58,221 nucleotides of DNA from Ignavibacteriaceae bacterium (lineage in GTDB: Bacteria > Bacteroidota > Ignavibacteria > Ignavibacteriales > Ignavibacteriaceae): positions 1 to 58,221 of the forward strand of contig JACZKK010000067.1 of assembly GCA_014860115.1 (NCBI GenBank). The letters are read 5' to 3'. Under the pieces are notes generated by a model. It was given only the letters and a program-made list of their open reading frames with translations, ran no database searches and was not told the origin of the DNA. The first letter of the stretch is position 1. Every line of letters begins with the position of its first letter. This document shows, one piece after another, positions 37,665-52,300 of the stretch. The position numbers and the translations under genes are program-made.

Positions 37665-38555
37665 TCACCCTCTCGGATGAAAATCTCTGTGAATCTGTTT
37701 TATATAATCTCTGTCAATGTGAGTATAAATCTGTGTTGTAGAAATATCCACGTGTCCGAGCATTTCCTGCACAGCACGTAAGTCAGCACCGCCTTCCAAC
37801 AGATGCGTTGCAAAAGAATGTCTGAATGTGTGTGGATGTACTTCTTTTTTTATTCCTGCAAGCTTTGCATTATTGCTTACAATTTTCCAAACACCCATCC
37901 GGGAGAGCTTTGTTCCCCTGCTGTTCAAAAACAAAACGTGCTGGCTTTTTGCTTTCTTCTCAAGCAATGGTCTGCTGTTTTTAAGATACTCATCAATCCA
38001 CTTTATTGCAGAAGAACCAATCGGTACAAACCTTTCCTTCGAGCCTTTTCCAAAAACTCTTATCATCTCTTCATTCAAAAAAAGATCTGATATTTTAAGA
38101 TTGATCAGCTCGGAGACCCGAAGTCCGCAGGCATAAAAAGTTTCCAGCAAAGCTTTGTCTCTAAGTCCAAGCTTTTTACTAATGTCAGGCTGGGAGAGTA
38201 TCGCCTCAATTTCATTGATGTTGAGAACATTCGGCAAGCTTTTACTTACTTTCGGAGCGGATACTTTTTCCATCGGGTTTATTTCAATGTAGCCGCTTGA
38301 AAAAAGATAACCAAAAAAACCTTTTAAAGATGAATAATATCTCGCAGAAGATCTGCTGCTTAAACCAAGCTTTGTAAGTAATCCAAAAAAATCATTCAAC
38401 AGTTTTGGCTTTATCTGCGACGGATCTTCAACTCCGGAATCTTTCAGAAAGTTAAGCAGTGAGTTTAAATCATTTTTGTATGAGGCGATTGTATTATCAG
38501 AAAGATTTCTTTCCAGCTTAAGCGTTGCGAGATATTCCCTGATAAAAATATCCAT
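37665..38555 (-). CDS. xerD: Tyrosine recombinase XerD
   Basis: 296 residues. An N-terminal SAM-like core-binding domain (about 5-85) precedes a catalytic domain with Arg in ACGLRVSEL, Lys in GKGSKERFVPIG, HTFRHSFATHLLEGGADL (His, Arg), the second His in MLGHVDISTTQIY and the tyrosine in QIYTH. It resolves chromosome dimers at dif together with XerC. The length is right for XerC/D and the motifs favour XerD. It overlaps the PgpH-like gene by 1 bp. Not linked to any integron or mobile element here. Confidence 0.93.
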   Translation of the reverse strand: MDIFIREYLATLKLERNLSDNTIASYKNDLNSLLNFLKDSGVEDPSQIKPKLLNDFFGLLTKLGLSSRSSARYYSSLKGFFGYLFSSGYIEINPMEKVSAPKVSKSLPNVLNINEIEAILSQPDISKKLGLRDKALLETFYACGLRVSELINLKISDLFLNEEMIRVFGKGSKERFVPIGSSAIKWIDEYLKNSRPLLEKKAKSQHVLFLNSRGTKLSRMGVWKIVSNNAKLAGIKKEVHPHTFRHSFATHLLEGGADLRAVQEMLGHVDISTTQIYTHIDRDYIKQIHRDFHPRG

Positions 38556-40756
38556 TACTTATTTTCTGTTTGAATCCCTTTTTCGGCTTCATCCTGTTTA
38601 GGGTATTTTATTCGTTTATGATGCTGTCCAAGAAGTATATTTAGAAATTCCTCTTTCATAATTTTAATATCTCTGAATGTTACAGGCGAATCTTCCAGCT
38701 GTTGATCCTCTGACCGGGTTTTGAAAATGCTATCAATAATGTTTTCCACTTTAACCGGATCAGGATTCTCAATTGACCTTACTGCTGACTCACAACCGTC
38801 AGCAAGCATGACTATGGTTGTTTCTTTGTTGTTCGGTTTTGGTCCTGGATATCTAAAATCATTAATATTTATTTTTTCCTCGCCATAAATCTTTTTAGCT
38901 CTTTCGTAAAAATAGCTCATTACCATTTCACCGTGATGCATCGGAATGAAATCAATAATTTCCTGCGGCAGGTTGTGTTCCTTTGCAAGGGCAATACCTT
39001 CATTAACATGCTGAACAATCATACTTACACTTTCCCCGGGTGTTAGATTTTCGTGAACGTTTTGATTATTGAGCTGGTTCTCAACAAAATTCTGCGGTGA
39101 GATGGTTTTGCCAACATCATGGTAATATGCACCAACTCTTGCAAGTAAATGATTGGCTCCGATTTTTTCTGCTGCAGCTTCTGCCATAGTGCCCATGGTT
39201 ATCGAATGATTAAAAGTTCCGGGAGCTTTTCTTGCAAGTTCTCTTAACAACGGTCTGTCGAAGTTCGATAGCTCAAGCAGAGTTAAATCTGTAGTTATCT
39301 TGAAAAATTTTTCAAAGAAAATTAATAGTCCATATGTAAGAACCGGACTTACAAGTGCATTTGTTGTAGCAAACGCCGACTCAACAAGAAGATTATCCCA
39401 TGGAGCAAATCTTTCCAGACCAAAAGCAAAGATTGAAAGAATGTAACCAAGCAAGATGAAAAGAAATGATCTGAATATTTGCGAACGGTTCTTGATATCA
39501 CGAACTGAATATACTGCGATACCGCCGGCAATTAAGTTCATTGCCATAAATGTATAATCATTACCTCTAAGGGCGCCAGTGATGAGAGTCATTATTACCG
39601 TAGAATAAAAGCCGATTCTTGAATCAAACATTATTGTAAGTATCATTGACGCGGCAGGAATGAAAATAAGATATTGAAGCGGTGCCTGCACGCGAACCTG
39701 GTTAATTAAAAACGTAACGAAAGAGACAAAGAGAATTATAATAACGAACATCAGCAGTTTTTGGTTGTTATAAAATATTCCCTTCCGAAAAAGAAACAAA
39801 TAAGTAACGAGCAGAGACAGTATTAATCCTATGTGAAAAAACTTTCCAACTGCTTGCAGTATCAAGCCGACCCGCCCGATAAGCTCTCCCTTAGATTCTT
39901 TATACGATTCTATCTTCAATCTTATTTCTTTAGAAACACGATCGTGTTTTGCGATAATTCTTTCATTCTCGTTTACAATGCCGGTGTACTTTGAAACATT
40001 ATTTTTTGCCTGAGTAGTTTCTTCCTCAGTAAGTTCGCTGCTAAAAACAACTGTCGGCAACAAAAAATGTGTTGTATATTCAAGAAGTGCAGTCTTAATA
40101 TCTTCAGGATAATCTGATCTATTAATTCTTTCGGCTATTTCATTTTTCGCCTGATCAAGAAAAATATTTCGACCGATTGGTTCTATTGTATCAAAGTTCC
40201 CTTTCCTTAATGCAATACTATCTCTTAACTGAGAACCGGAATCTATACTAAGCACACCTCTGGTATATACTGAATTAAGAGCCTCTGCGGAAGCAACGAA
40301 AAAATTTTTTAACGGAGGACCTGACGTGATAAGATTTCTTTCACGAATCCGGAGGTTTTGTAAGCTCAAAAAAGATGGCGTGCTTAGAAATGTAGGATTT
40401 TGAATTGTGTTTGATTCACTCTCAATACTTTCATCCAGGACTTTAATCAAATAGGAATTATAAGTAGTGAGTGACTCGATACTCTTTTGCTTATTTGCAC
40501 TTTCATCGATGAACACCGGAAACACACTTCTTTTTGCAGCTTCAACTTCAGCACGATAAATCTCTTCACTTTTTTTAATTGGAAAACTGAAGGGGGCTAT
40601 CAAATCATCGTAAAGCCAGATAGATCCTTCTGATACTTCAAATTCAATCGATTCACCTTTGGGAAACATAAGAACTATCAGAATGATCGTTACAAAACCC
40701 ATTACTAGTTTTGTAAATGTTCCTTTGCCGGATTTTTTATTCTCAGCAGTATCCAT
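38555..40756 (-). CDS. 7TM HD-domain phosphohydrolase (PgpH-like)
   Basis: 733 residues. One N-terminal helix, a large extracytoplasmic domain (about 40-290), about seven helices (300-500) and a cytoplasmic HDIG domain with NHSITMGTMAEAAAEKIG, YYHDVGKT, HVNEGIALA and PMHHGEMVMS. The architecture matches PgpH, which hydrolyses cyclic di-AMP in Firmicutes; here it is by family. It starts 2 bp after the HAD phosphatase stop and ends within xerD, so the three form an operon. Confidence 0.9.
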   Translation of the reverse strand: MDTAENKKSGKGTFTKLVMGFVTIILIVLMFPKGESIEFEVSEGSIWLYDDLIAPFSFPIKKSEEIYRAEVEAAKRSVFPVFIDESANKQKSIESLTTYNSYLIKVLDESIESESNTIQNPTFLSTPSFLSLQNLRIRERNLITSGPPLKNFFVASAEALNSVYTRGVLSIDSGSQLRDSIALRKGNFDTIEPIGRNIFLDQAKNEIAERINRSDYPEDIKTALLEYTTHFLLPTVVFSSELTEEETTQAKNNVSKYTGIVNENERIIAKHDRVSKEIRLKIESYKESKGELIGRVGLILQAVGKFFHIGLILSLLVTYLFLFRKGIFYNNQKLLMFVIIILFVSFVTFLINQVRVQAPLQYLIFIPAASMILTIMFDSRIGFYSTVIMTLITGALRGNDYTFMAMNLIAGGIAVYSVRDIKNRSQIFRSFLFILLGYILSIFAFGLERFAPWDNLLVESAFATTNALVSPVLTYGLLIFFEKFFKITTDLTLLELSNFDRPLLRELARKAPGTFNHSITMGTMAEAAAEKIGANHLLARVGAYYHDVGKTISPQNFVENQLNNQNVHENLTPGESVSMIVQHVNEGIALAKEHNLPQEIIDFIPMHHGEMVMSYFYERAKKIYGEEKININDFRYPGPKPNNKETTIVMLADGCESAVRSIENPDPVKVENIIDSIFKTRSEDQQLEDSPVTFRDIKIMKEEFLNILLGQHHKRIKYPKQDEAEKGIQTENK

Positions 40757-40758
40757 TT

Positions 40759-41607
40759 TCAGTCCCTCTTTGATTTAAGAACCATCTCAAAAAACTCAGC
40801 GGTGCCATCATCCCTGTTCGGATTCGTTGTGACAAAATCTGCAGCATTTATTAGTTCGGGAATTGCGTTTGCTACCGCAACTTTAAACGCTTTAGTTTGA
40901 AACATTGTAATATCATTATACCAATCACCAATTACAGCTGTTTGCGATTGTTTTATTGAAAGATGCTTTAATAGTCGCATAAGTGCTTTTCCTTTTGAAC
41001 TACCAGCTTTTCTTATTTCAAGATAATAAATATTTTCGTTTTTCTTACTGCGAAAATATGAGGTATTGCATCCAATTGAATATGGAAAGTTAAATTTCTC
41101 TTCCATTTGTTTAATGGAATTTTTAATGTCACTTGAACATACAATTTCAAGTGTTCCGGATATGTAATCCCTATAAGAATCTACACGGGTATAAAAAGCT
41201 CCATATTTACTCAGCAATGATGGAATAACTGAATTGTGCTCTGTGTAATAAATAGTGGAAGTGTGACAAAGTACAATATTAATTAGCAGGTTTTCAGAAA
41301 TTGAAATTGCTTTTTTTACTTTACCTGACCTTAAAAAGGATTCATAAAGAATTTTATTGTCGATAAAATTTTTTATCATAGCTCCGTCAAGCGAAATAAT
41401 ATATCCATTTAAGGAAAGCTCCTTTGCTATGTCTGTGACTGCTGAATCCAGCCGACCAGTTGCCAAAGAAACAATTATACCTTCATTCATCAATTTTTTT
41501 AAGAGCTTCTTACTCTCAATGCCTAACTCCCCATTATCGTTTAATAGAGTTCCGTCAATATCGGTGACAATATGCTTGATTTTTTTAAGATCCATATCTT
41601 GTTTCAA
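40759..41607 (-). CDS. Cof-type HAD-IIB family phosphatase
   Basis: 282 residues with the HAD motifs VTDIDGTLLND (nucleophile Asp), LATGR (motif II), a lysine near GSSKGKAL, and VIGDWYNDITMF (motif IV), plus a C2 cap. Members dephosphorylate sugar phosphates, pyridoxal phosphate and similar molecules. Start: TTG 41607 has GGAAAGAG five bases upstream; ATG 41595 would remove four residues but has no ribosome site. First gene of the operon with the PgpH-like protein. Confidence 0.88.
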   Translation of the reverse strand: MKQDMDLKKIKHIVTDIDGTLLNDNGELGIESKKLLKKLMNEGIIVSLATGRLDSAVTDIAKELSLNGYIISLDGAMIKNFIDNKILYESFLRSGKVKKAISISENLLINIVLCHTSTIYYTEHNSVIPSLLSKYGAFYTRVDSYRDYISGTLEIVCSSDIKNSIKQMEEKFNFPYSIGCNTSYFRSKKNENIYYLEIRKAGSSKGKALMRLLKHLSIKQSQTAVIGDWYNDITMFQTKAFKVAVANAIPELINAADFVTTNPNRDDGTAEFFEMVLKSKRD

Positions 41608-42004
41608 ATAAACTCTTTCCTAATTACTAAGCAATTGAGATTTGTTCATGTAACCAAAATTTCTTTCGAAATGTTGATTAAAATAAATTATTGAGATTTT
41701 TAAGTTGAAATTTAGCTCTTCTTATTAAGAAAGAATATACCACAAGTAATCATTAACCTATTCTTTTAGCAATAATCTTAGTATTCTATTCTTTTTTCAA
41801 TGAAATGCTATGATTATGATGCTGAAGTTTAAGTCGAATTCTTCTTTAAAAAAGGAAAATAAGTCTTCAATTCGTTGCCTTTAAAAGTGGATTTTTTACT
41901 TGAAATTGTCATATTCGTATAAAATTAGAAGTAATTGCCAAATTTTATTCGGGCATTGATATTGCTAAATACTATCTGTTTATTCATAATTTTTAATTTT
42001 TTAA
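41608..42004. other. Divergent gap between HAD phosphatase and TPR gene
   Basis: 397 bp, AT-rich, no gene seen. On the plus strand a sigma-70-like pair is present: TTTACT (41895-41900) and TATAAA (41918-41923) with a 17-base spacer, about 81 bases before the TPR gene ATG. No operator or hairpin stands out. Confidence 0.4.
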
Positions 42005-42829
42005 ATGGACTATGTAATATTATCAATGCTTTTTATAGCGATTGGATTCATGATTTTTAAGTTTAATAAAAATGGAAAAAGGGAATTCCAGCCAAAAATA
42101 TCTGATAAAAAGCGAGCTGAAATTGAGAAAAAAGCTGAAAAAGATTCTCCCGAATCATCAACTAAATCTATTCAGGAACAGCAAAAAGAAGATATTCCTA
42201 AAACCATACTGCCATCAAAAAATTTCACACTTGAGTTAAACAGGTTTAAATCATTCTACGACAATGAGAGTGTTGAACTAATTCAGTTTATGAGAAATGG
42301 AATTAAGAAAAGTAATGCTCAAAATTATAGGGGAGCTTTGGAAGATTTCAGCCATGCAGTTGAGCTGAAACCATTTGAACCTACGGTACATTATTGCAGG
42401 GGTATAGTAAAACTCATATTAAAAAATTATGAAAGTGCAATTAGTGATTTCACTGAGGCTGTAAGACTTCAGATTAATGAACAAAATGTATTTTTTTATC
42501 GTGGTCTGGCCAATTATGGAGCAAAAGATTTTGATTATGCTATTCTTGATTTTTCCAATTTTGTAAAATCAGTAAGTAATTTTGCTGAAGTGTATTTCAA
42601 TTTAGCTTTATGCTATAAGCAAAAGAGAGATTACCAAAAAGCAATTCAGTTTTTCACCGAGACTATAAATAAAAATCCACGTTACGAAGTAGCATATTTT
42701 GAAAGAGCACTGATTAAAAATAAAATAGAAGACAAAGAAGGTTGCTGCAGAGATTTAAAGAAAGCAATGGAAATGGGACATCTGGAGGCTTATCATTACA
42801 TTAAAGAATTCTGTGAGGTTCAAAACTAA
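42005..42829 (+). CDS. Membrane-anchored TPR protein
   Basis: 274 residues. One N-terminal membrane helix (about 4-20), a charged linker (25-75), then four to five tetratricopeptide repeats (about 100-265), e.g. NYRGALEDFSHAVELKP, NYESAISDFTEAVRLQ and DYQKAIQFFTETINKNP. TPR arrays hold partner proteins; the partner is not evident. It stands alone between divergent and convergent neighbours. Confidence 0.85.
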   Translation: MDYVILSMLFIAIGFMIFKFNKNGKREFQPKISDKKRAEIEKKAEKDSPESSTKSIQEQQKEDIPKTILPSKNFTLELNRFKSFYDNESVELIQFMRNGIKKSNAQNYRGALEDFSHAVELKPFEPTVHYCRGIVKLILKNYESAISDFTEAVRLQINEQNVFFYRGLANYGAKDFDYAILDFSNFVKSVSNFAEVYFNLALCYKQKRDYQKAIQFFTETINKNPRYEVAYFERALIKNKIEDKEGCCRDLKKAMEMGHLEAYHYIKEFCEVQN

Positions 42830-42844
42830 AAGAATAAATTATCG

Positions 42845-43195
42845 CTAATCAATCTTTTGTAAATCATTAAAAGCTTCCTCAACGGTTTGGCAAACGGGAA
42901 GAACCCTGTCTAACTGAGTTATTTTAATTAGTGCGTAAACCTTTTCTGAGGGTGAAGCTATTCGCATCTGCCCGCCTGTAGTATTCAATATCCTGTTAGC
43001 AACAAGAATTGCACTTAAGCCTGAACTATCGCAGCTCTCAACAGCAGATAAATCAAGTATAAACTTTTTTGCACCCTCTACTTTAAGAAGCATTGTAAAT
43101 TCACCTTTCAGCAAGCCGGAGATGTTAGTATCAAGCCGGGCTTCGTTCAATTTGAATATGGTGATATTGCTTTCTTTTTTTACTTCGAAATTCAT
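42845..43195 (-). CDS. STAS-domain anti-anti-sigma factor-like protein
   Basis: 116 residues, a single STAS domain with the phospho-serine site in ESCDSSGLSAIL. Such proteins bind anti-sigma kinases and switch sigma-factor activity when dephosphorylated. No SpoIIAB/RsbW-type kinase or partner sigma is adjacent. Last gene of the leftward run from the nucleotidyltransferase at 49311, one base after its neighbour. Confidence 0.88.
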   Translation of the reverse strand: MNFEVKKESNITIFKLNEARLDTNISGLLKGEFTMLLKVEGAKKFILDLSAVESCDSSGLSAILVANRILNTTGGQMRIASPSEKVYALIKITQLDRVLPVCQTVEEAFNDLQKID

Positions 43196-43196
43196 T

Positions 43197-46640
<3,444 letters not shown>

Positions 46641-46675
46641 TTGATATTTATTTTAATGATTTCTAAGTAAAATAT

Positions 46676-48064
46676 TTAAGAAACCCTCACGAGCCTTGCC
46701 GCAAAAGCTCCATCTGTTTTATGAATGTGCGGTAAAGTCTGTATACATCCGTTTTCATCACTCAACTCTTCAGGGAATCTTTCCCTTGCATTTTCAAATC
46801 TGAAGTTTGAATTTTCATCTAAAAACTTTTTTACTATTTCAAAATTTTCTTCCGGCTCAATTGAGCAAGTGCTGTAAACAATAACTCCTCCTACCTTCAC
46901 CAATGAAGCTGCTTTGTTGAGTAATTTTAATTGAACAGTATTCAGATTTCGTATATCAAATAAATCTTTTTTCCATTTTATATCAGGCTTCTTGGAAAGC
47001 GTTCCCGTTCCTGAACAAGGCGCATCAACAAGCACTCTGTCAAATGGTAAACTTTTATATTCAAGAGCATCGGCTTCTACTATTCTAACACAATCTACAC
47101 TAAGTCTCACCATATTTTTTTGTAATAACTTTAGACGACTTTCAAAACGATCAACTGCAACCACTTCTCCTCTCGAATGCATCAGTGCTGCAATGTATGC
47201 TGTCTTTCCACCCGGAGCTGCACACATATCGAGTACACGATGTCCTTCCCGAACATCGAGCAGTCTGCAGGCAAGACCGGCACTTTCATCCTGAATATTA
47301 AAATAACCTTTTGTATAAAGATCCCACGCTGTGATGTTAGTAAGATTCTGCAGCTTAAAAAATTCGGAAAGATAGTTACCCTGCCGGTATTTCAGATTTA
47401 CATTTTCAAGTAGAGTTTTAAATTCTTCGGGCTTAGTTTTCAGCGCATTTATTCTCAGTGTTAAATATGGTTTTTCATTGTTCGTCGCTAAAAGTTTTTC
47501 GGTATCCTCTCTTCCAAATCTTGCAAGATATCTTTTAACCATCCAGGACGGATGTGAATAATAAGCTGTAAGGTAACCGAGCAAATCTTCTGCAGGATCA
47601 GGATAACGGATTGCATTTTTGCTGCGGATAATATTTCTCAATACTGCATTAACAAGATCAGCAGGCTTTTGTCCCTGAAGTTTTTTTACGAATTCAACCA
47701 CTTCATTTACAGCAGCATAGTCAGGAACTCTGTCTAAAAAGAGAACCTGGTAAAGCGCAACACGAAGAGCATTTTTCAGATTAGGAATAGCTTTTGAAAA
47801 AGTTCCTTTGTAAAAACCATTTAGTATCCAATCGAGTCTACCCTGCCATCTTACAACTCCGTGAACAATTTCATACAACAATGCTTTATCCGGCCCGCTC
47901 ATTTCCATGCTTTTCATTTCGTTGTCAAGCATTCTCTCGAGGTAAGCATCGGTTCTATCTATTCTGTTAAGTATTTTTATTGCCAGCCCACGAACGCCTT
48001 GATATAAATCTACAATACTATGCGATTCAATTTTTACAGTTGTATTATTCGTTTCCTGATCCAC
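46676..48064 (-). CDS. rsmB: 16S rRNA (cytosine-967-C5)-methyltransferase RsmB
   Basis: 462 residues. An N-terminal NusB-like domain (about 20-160) and a C-terminal Fmu methyltransferase domain with SAM motif VLDMCAAPGGKTAYIA, the acidic motif VDRFESR, motif IV Cys in VDAPCSGTGTLSKKPD and catalytic Cys in VYSTCSIEPEEN. Start is GTG 48064, which shares its G with the stop of the upstream gene (TAG/GTG), so translation is coupled. Confidence 0.95.
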   Translation of the reverse strand: MDQETNNTTVKIESHSIVDLYQGVRGLAIKILNRIDRTDAYLERMLDNEMKSMEMSGPDKALLYEIVHGVVRWQGRLDWILNGFYKGTFSKAIPNLKNALRVALYQVLFLDRVPDYAAVNEVVEFVKKLQGQKPADLVNAVLRNIIRSKNAIRYPDPAEDLLGYLTAYYSHPSWMVKRYLARFGREDTEKLLATNNEKPYLTLRINALKTKPEEFKTLLENVNLKYRQGNYLSEFFKLQNLTNITAWDLYTKGYFNIQDESAGLACRLLDVREGHRVLDMCAAPGGKTAYIAALMHSRGEVVAVDRFESRLKLLQKNMVRLSVDCVRIVEADALEYKSLPFDRVLVDAPCSGTGTLSKKPDIKWKKDLFDIRNLNTVQLKLLNKAASLVKVGGVIVYSTCSIEPEENFEIVKKFLDENSNFRFENARERFPEELSDENGCIQTLPHIHKTDGAFAARLVRVS

Positions 48065-49311
48065 TAATAACCTCTTTTACTTCTGTCTTCTCTTGTTAAA
48101 TTAAATATGGTTTCAAACAGTGCTTCATCCTCTTTACTGAAAGTTTTCTCTCTTCTTGAAAATACTGCTGATGCGGTCTCAACTGCCTTCACAAGTTTAT
48201 ACTCTTTCATTGATTCGCTTCCTCCCCAACCATATGAAGCAATATACTTTGGAGGGAAGCCTGCACCATAAACATTGCTTGAAAATCCAACAACAGTTCC
48301 AGTATTAAACATCGTATTGATTGCTGTCTTTGAATGATCACCCATCATTAAGCCGACAAACTGTTTTCCCGAATCAATGTGTCTTCCGTTTACCTGAACT
48401 TTTATAGTTCCATAATTATTCTGAAGATCGCTGTTGTTTGTATCAGCACCGAGGTTTATCCAGCTTCCTAAATAAGAATGACCAAGAAAACCCGAATGCT
48501 GCTTATTTGTGTACGGATGAATTATTGTATCTTCAACTTCGCCGCCAACTTTGCACACCTTTCCAATGCTTACGTTGGGATAGATTGTTGCACAGCTTTT
48601 TATTTTGCTTGATTCGCCAACGTAAAATGGTCCCTGAATAACTGCATTTGGAAATATTGTTACGTTTTTCTCAATGAAGATTGGTCCGGTTGATGCTTCG
48701 AGAACAACGCCGGGTTTAAGCTCGACATCTTTGCCAATGAATATGTTTTTCTTGTTAACAAAGTTGACTCCGGGGTATTTCTTTTTTGCGGAAGACTTAC
48801 CCTTTGTCAGAAACTTAAAGTCATTTTGAATTTCTTTTCCGTTCAGATAAATAAGATCCCACAAATAGCTTGCACAATTAATTTCGGTTTCTTCTGATGG
48901 CAAATTCTTAAACAATTCTGTGTCGATGACTTCAACTTTATCTAACGATAAATCTTTAATCCTCTTTCCTGAAACTTTCGCCGCAACAACTATTCCTTTT
49001 GAAACATAAACTTTCTCTTCTCCTGACTTTGCTGATAAAATACTTTTCAGTTTTAATGGAGCGATTATTCTTCCATTAATAAAAAGATAGTCGTCATTAT
49101 CGAATTGGTTTACCTTGCACTTTGGATTTTCTGCTTTTACAAGTGACTCAAGATAATTTATACATTTGAGTGTAATTTTCTCTTTAGGGAACGCACGGAT
49201 GATTTTTTCCTTCAGAGTAGTCATTCCGCAGATTAAATCATAGACCGGTCGCGAATAGATTAGCGGTTCGAAATTAAGATATTGTTCGTCCTCAAAAATG
49301 CAGATGCGCAT
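48064..49311 (-). CDS. GlmU-family sugar nucleotidyltransferase-like protein
   Basis: 415 residues. The N-terminal part (IFEDEQYLNFEPLIYSRPVYDLICGMTTLKEKI, given here by its ends at about 4-36) is the diverged nucleotidyltransferase module of GlmU-like proteins in Bacteroidetes. The C-terminal half is a beta-helix with NKKNIFIGKDVELKPGVVL, PGVVLEAS, and GAIDYNLG-like loops, ending in a helical tail. The canonical GlmU NTP-loop is absent, so activity is unproven. First gene of the operon with rsmB, RodZ-like and ligA. Confidence 0.78.
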   Translation of the reverse strand: MRICIFEDEQYLNFEPLIYSRPVYDLICGMTTLKEKIIRAFPKEKITLKCINYLESLVKAENPKCKVNQFDNDDYLFINGRIIAPLKLKSILSAKSGEEKVYVSKGIVVAAKVSGKRIKDLSLDKVEVIDTELFKNLPSEETEINCASYLWDLIYLNGKEIQNDFKFLTKGKSSAKKKYPGVNFVNKKNIFIGKDVELKPGVVLEASTGPIFIEKNVTIFPNAVIQGPFYVGESSKIKSCATIYPNVSIGKVCKVGGEVEDTIIHPYTNKQHSGFLGHSYLGSWINLGADTNNSDLQNNYGTIKVQVNGRHIDSGKQFVGLMMGDHSKTAINTMFNTGTVVGFSSNVYGAGFPPKYIASYGWGGSESMKEYKLVKAVETASAVFSRREKTFSKEDEALFETIFNLTREDRSKRGY

Positions 49312-49353
49312 ATAAACTTCTTTTTATTTTTTAGAAATTTAACACTTTTTGAG

Positions 49354-52300
49354 TTAAGATTCCTGAGCATGTATAGGTAGAATTTCCGTCTCGGTAACGT
49401 TTGTCACTGTCGCTGTTTTCCTGGATAGATACGAATACATCGCTGGCACAACAAACAAAGTAAGAAAAGTGGAAAAGATCAAACCACCAATAACAGCAAT
49501 ACCCATCGAAACCCTGCTTTCAGAACCTGCACCAAGTGCCAAAGCAATAGGAAGAATTCCAAGAACAGTTGAAAGACTTGTCATCAAAATTGGCCGCAAG
49601 CGGGAAATTGCTGCACTGATAACAGCTTCGGTTTTTTCAAGTCCTGCAGCTTTTCTTTGATTGGCAAATTCAACAATCAGAATTCCGTTCTTTGTTACCA
49701 ATCCAATCAGCATAATAATTCCAATCTGACTGAAGATGTTCAAAGTCTGACCAAAATACCAGATTGATATCAGCGCACCAGCTAATGCCAGTGGAACAGT
49801 AAACAAAATTATAAACGGGTCCCTGAAACTTTCAAACTGAGCTGCAAGAACCAGATAAATCAACCCAAGTGCAAGAATGAAAGCAAATAATAAACTTGAT
49901 GAGCTTTCCATAAAATCTTTAGATGCTCCATCAAGAGAAGTAGCAAAAGATTCATCCAAGACCTTATCTGCAATTTCGTTCATTGTCTCTATTCCTTCGC
50001 CCAAAGTTCTGCCCGGAGCTAATCCTGCGGAAACTGTGGCAGAGACGTACCTATTAAATCTGTAGAGCTGAGGCGGGGCACTTTGTTCTTCTGTAAAAAC
50101 AACATTATCGAGCTGGATTAGTTCTCCATTGTTGTTTTTAACATAGGTTGACTTCAAATCAATCGGTGCATCTCTGTTCTCTCTGGAAAATTGACCGATG
50201 ACCTGATACTGCTTTCCGTCTTTAATAAAGAAACCGAATCTTTGTCCGCTGAATGCTGCCTGAATTGTTTGAGCAATATCAGAAGTCGAGACACCAAGTG
50301 TTCGGGCTTTCTGCCGATCAATGGATAATTTCAACTCCGGTTTATTGAATTTCAAATTGGCGTCAACGATAGTGAAGATCGGATAATTTCTTGTTTCGTC
50401 AAGAAACTTCGGAAGGAATTCTTCCAACTTTTCGAAGTTTGGTGCTTGAATTACAAACTGCACGGGTAAACCTCCGCGTCTTCCACCGCCAATTGTCTGC
50501 TGTTGAGTTGCGAATGTTCTGGCTGCGGTTAGCTTTGCAATAACAGGGGAAATATCATCTGCAATTTGCATTTGTGTTCTTTGACGTAAGTGCGGCTCCA
50601 CTAAAATGGCTCCGGCAAAACCAGAATTTACTGAACTAGATGCACCAAATCCAGGAGAAGTAACAGAAAATATTCCCTCGGTTTCTGGAATGCTGTCTCT
50701 CAAAACCTGAATAAGATTATCCATGTAGAAATCCATATACTCAAAAGTTGCCCCTTCCGGAGCAATAGCATTTATAGTTATTCTGCTTCTGTCTTCAATT
50801 GGCGCAAGTTCAGTTGGAATATTTTGGAATAAAATCCAGGTTACAACTAAAGTAATTACAATTGCCGGTAAAGTGACCCATTTACGCTGCATAAAACTCG
50901 TAAGATGGCGTTTGTATGTTTCATTAATCTTTACAAAAAACGGTTCAGTCATATTGTAGAATGCATTATGCTTTTCTCTGCGCTTTAATATCCTTGAGCT
51001 TAGCATTGGAGTTAATGTTAAAGCTACAAAAGATGAGATAATAACACTTCCCGCAATCACAATTCCGAATTCCCTGAAAAGCCTTCCCGTTAATCCCTGA
51101 AGAAAGATTACGGGCATAAAGACTGAAGCAAGTGCAACAGTAGTTGAAATAACTGCAAAGAAAATTTCTGCCGAACCTTTTCTTGCGGCTTCCATCGGTT
51201 CCATTTTGTCTTCAATCTTTACATAAATATTTTCTAGCACCACTATCGCATCATCAACCACGATACCAATCGCAAGAACAATTCCGAGCAGTGTTAAAAC
51301 ATTGATGGTGAAATCTGCAAGATACATTATAAAGAAAGCTCCGATGAGCGAAATAGGTATTGCGATAATTGGAATTACTGTTGTACGCCAATCACGAAGA
51401 AATAAAAATATTATCAGAATGACCAGAGCAAAAGCAACAATTATTGTCTGCTCAACTTCTGTTATTGATTCTTTGATATATGTTGTTACGTCAAAACCAA
51501 TTAGCGTAGTTATATCTGACGGAAGAGTTTTCTTTAATTGCTCAAGTCTTTTATAAAACTCATCTGTTATCGCAATATTATTTGCACCGGCCTGCGCAAC
51601 CAGAACAACTCCAACCATTGGAATTCCATTCCATTTTAAAATCGTTCTTTCATTTTCAGCTCCGAGCTGAGCATTACCCAAATCTCTTAAACGAACAATG
51701 CCCCCGGCATCTTCTTTTATTATTAAATCATTAAATTCATCTACGGTAGATAATCTCCCAACTGTTCTTATTGAAAGTTCAGTTTTATCGCCTTCAATTC
51801 TTCCAGAAGGAAGCTCGATGTTTTCTCTATTCAAAGCATTGCGGACATCAACAGCAGAGAGACCAAAAGCAGCAAGCCTTTCAGGCTCAAGCCACAGACG
51901 CATTGAATATTTTTTTTCACCCCAAATCTGAACACTGCTTACACCGGGGATAGTTTGGAATCTTTCTTTGAAAACATTGTTTGCCAATTCAGATAGCTGA
52001 AGTAAATTTCTGGTGTTACTCTGCACACCACAGAAAACGATTGGGAAAGCATCAGCATCGGCTTTTGCTACAATAGGAATATCTATATCTGGAGGAAGAT
52101 TAAACTGCGCACGCGAAACACGATCCCGCACATCATTAGCAGCAGCTTCGAGATCAATATCAATATCAAACTCAACTGTAATTGTACTCCTTCCATCTCT
52201 GCTTACAGAAGTCAGAGTTCTTATTCCTGCGATTCCATTAATCGATTCTTCCAGCGGCTCAGTTATCTGACTTTCAATTACATCGGCATTGGCACCGATA

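Noticed and set aside
37665-38555. Phage or integron integrase
   Set aside because: Length and motifs match XerD, and it is in an operon of housekeeping genes with no att site or cargo.
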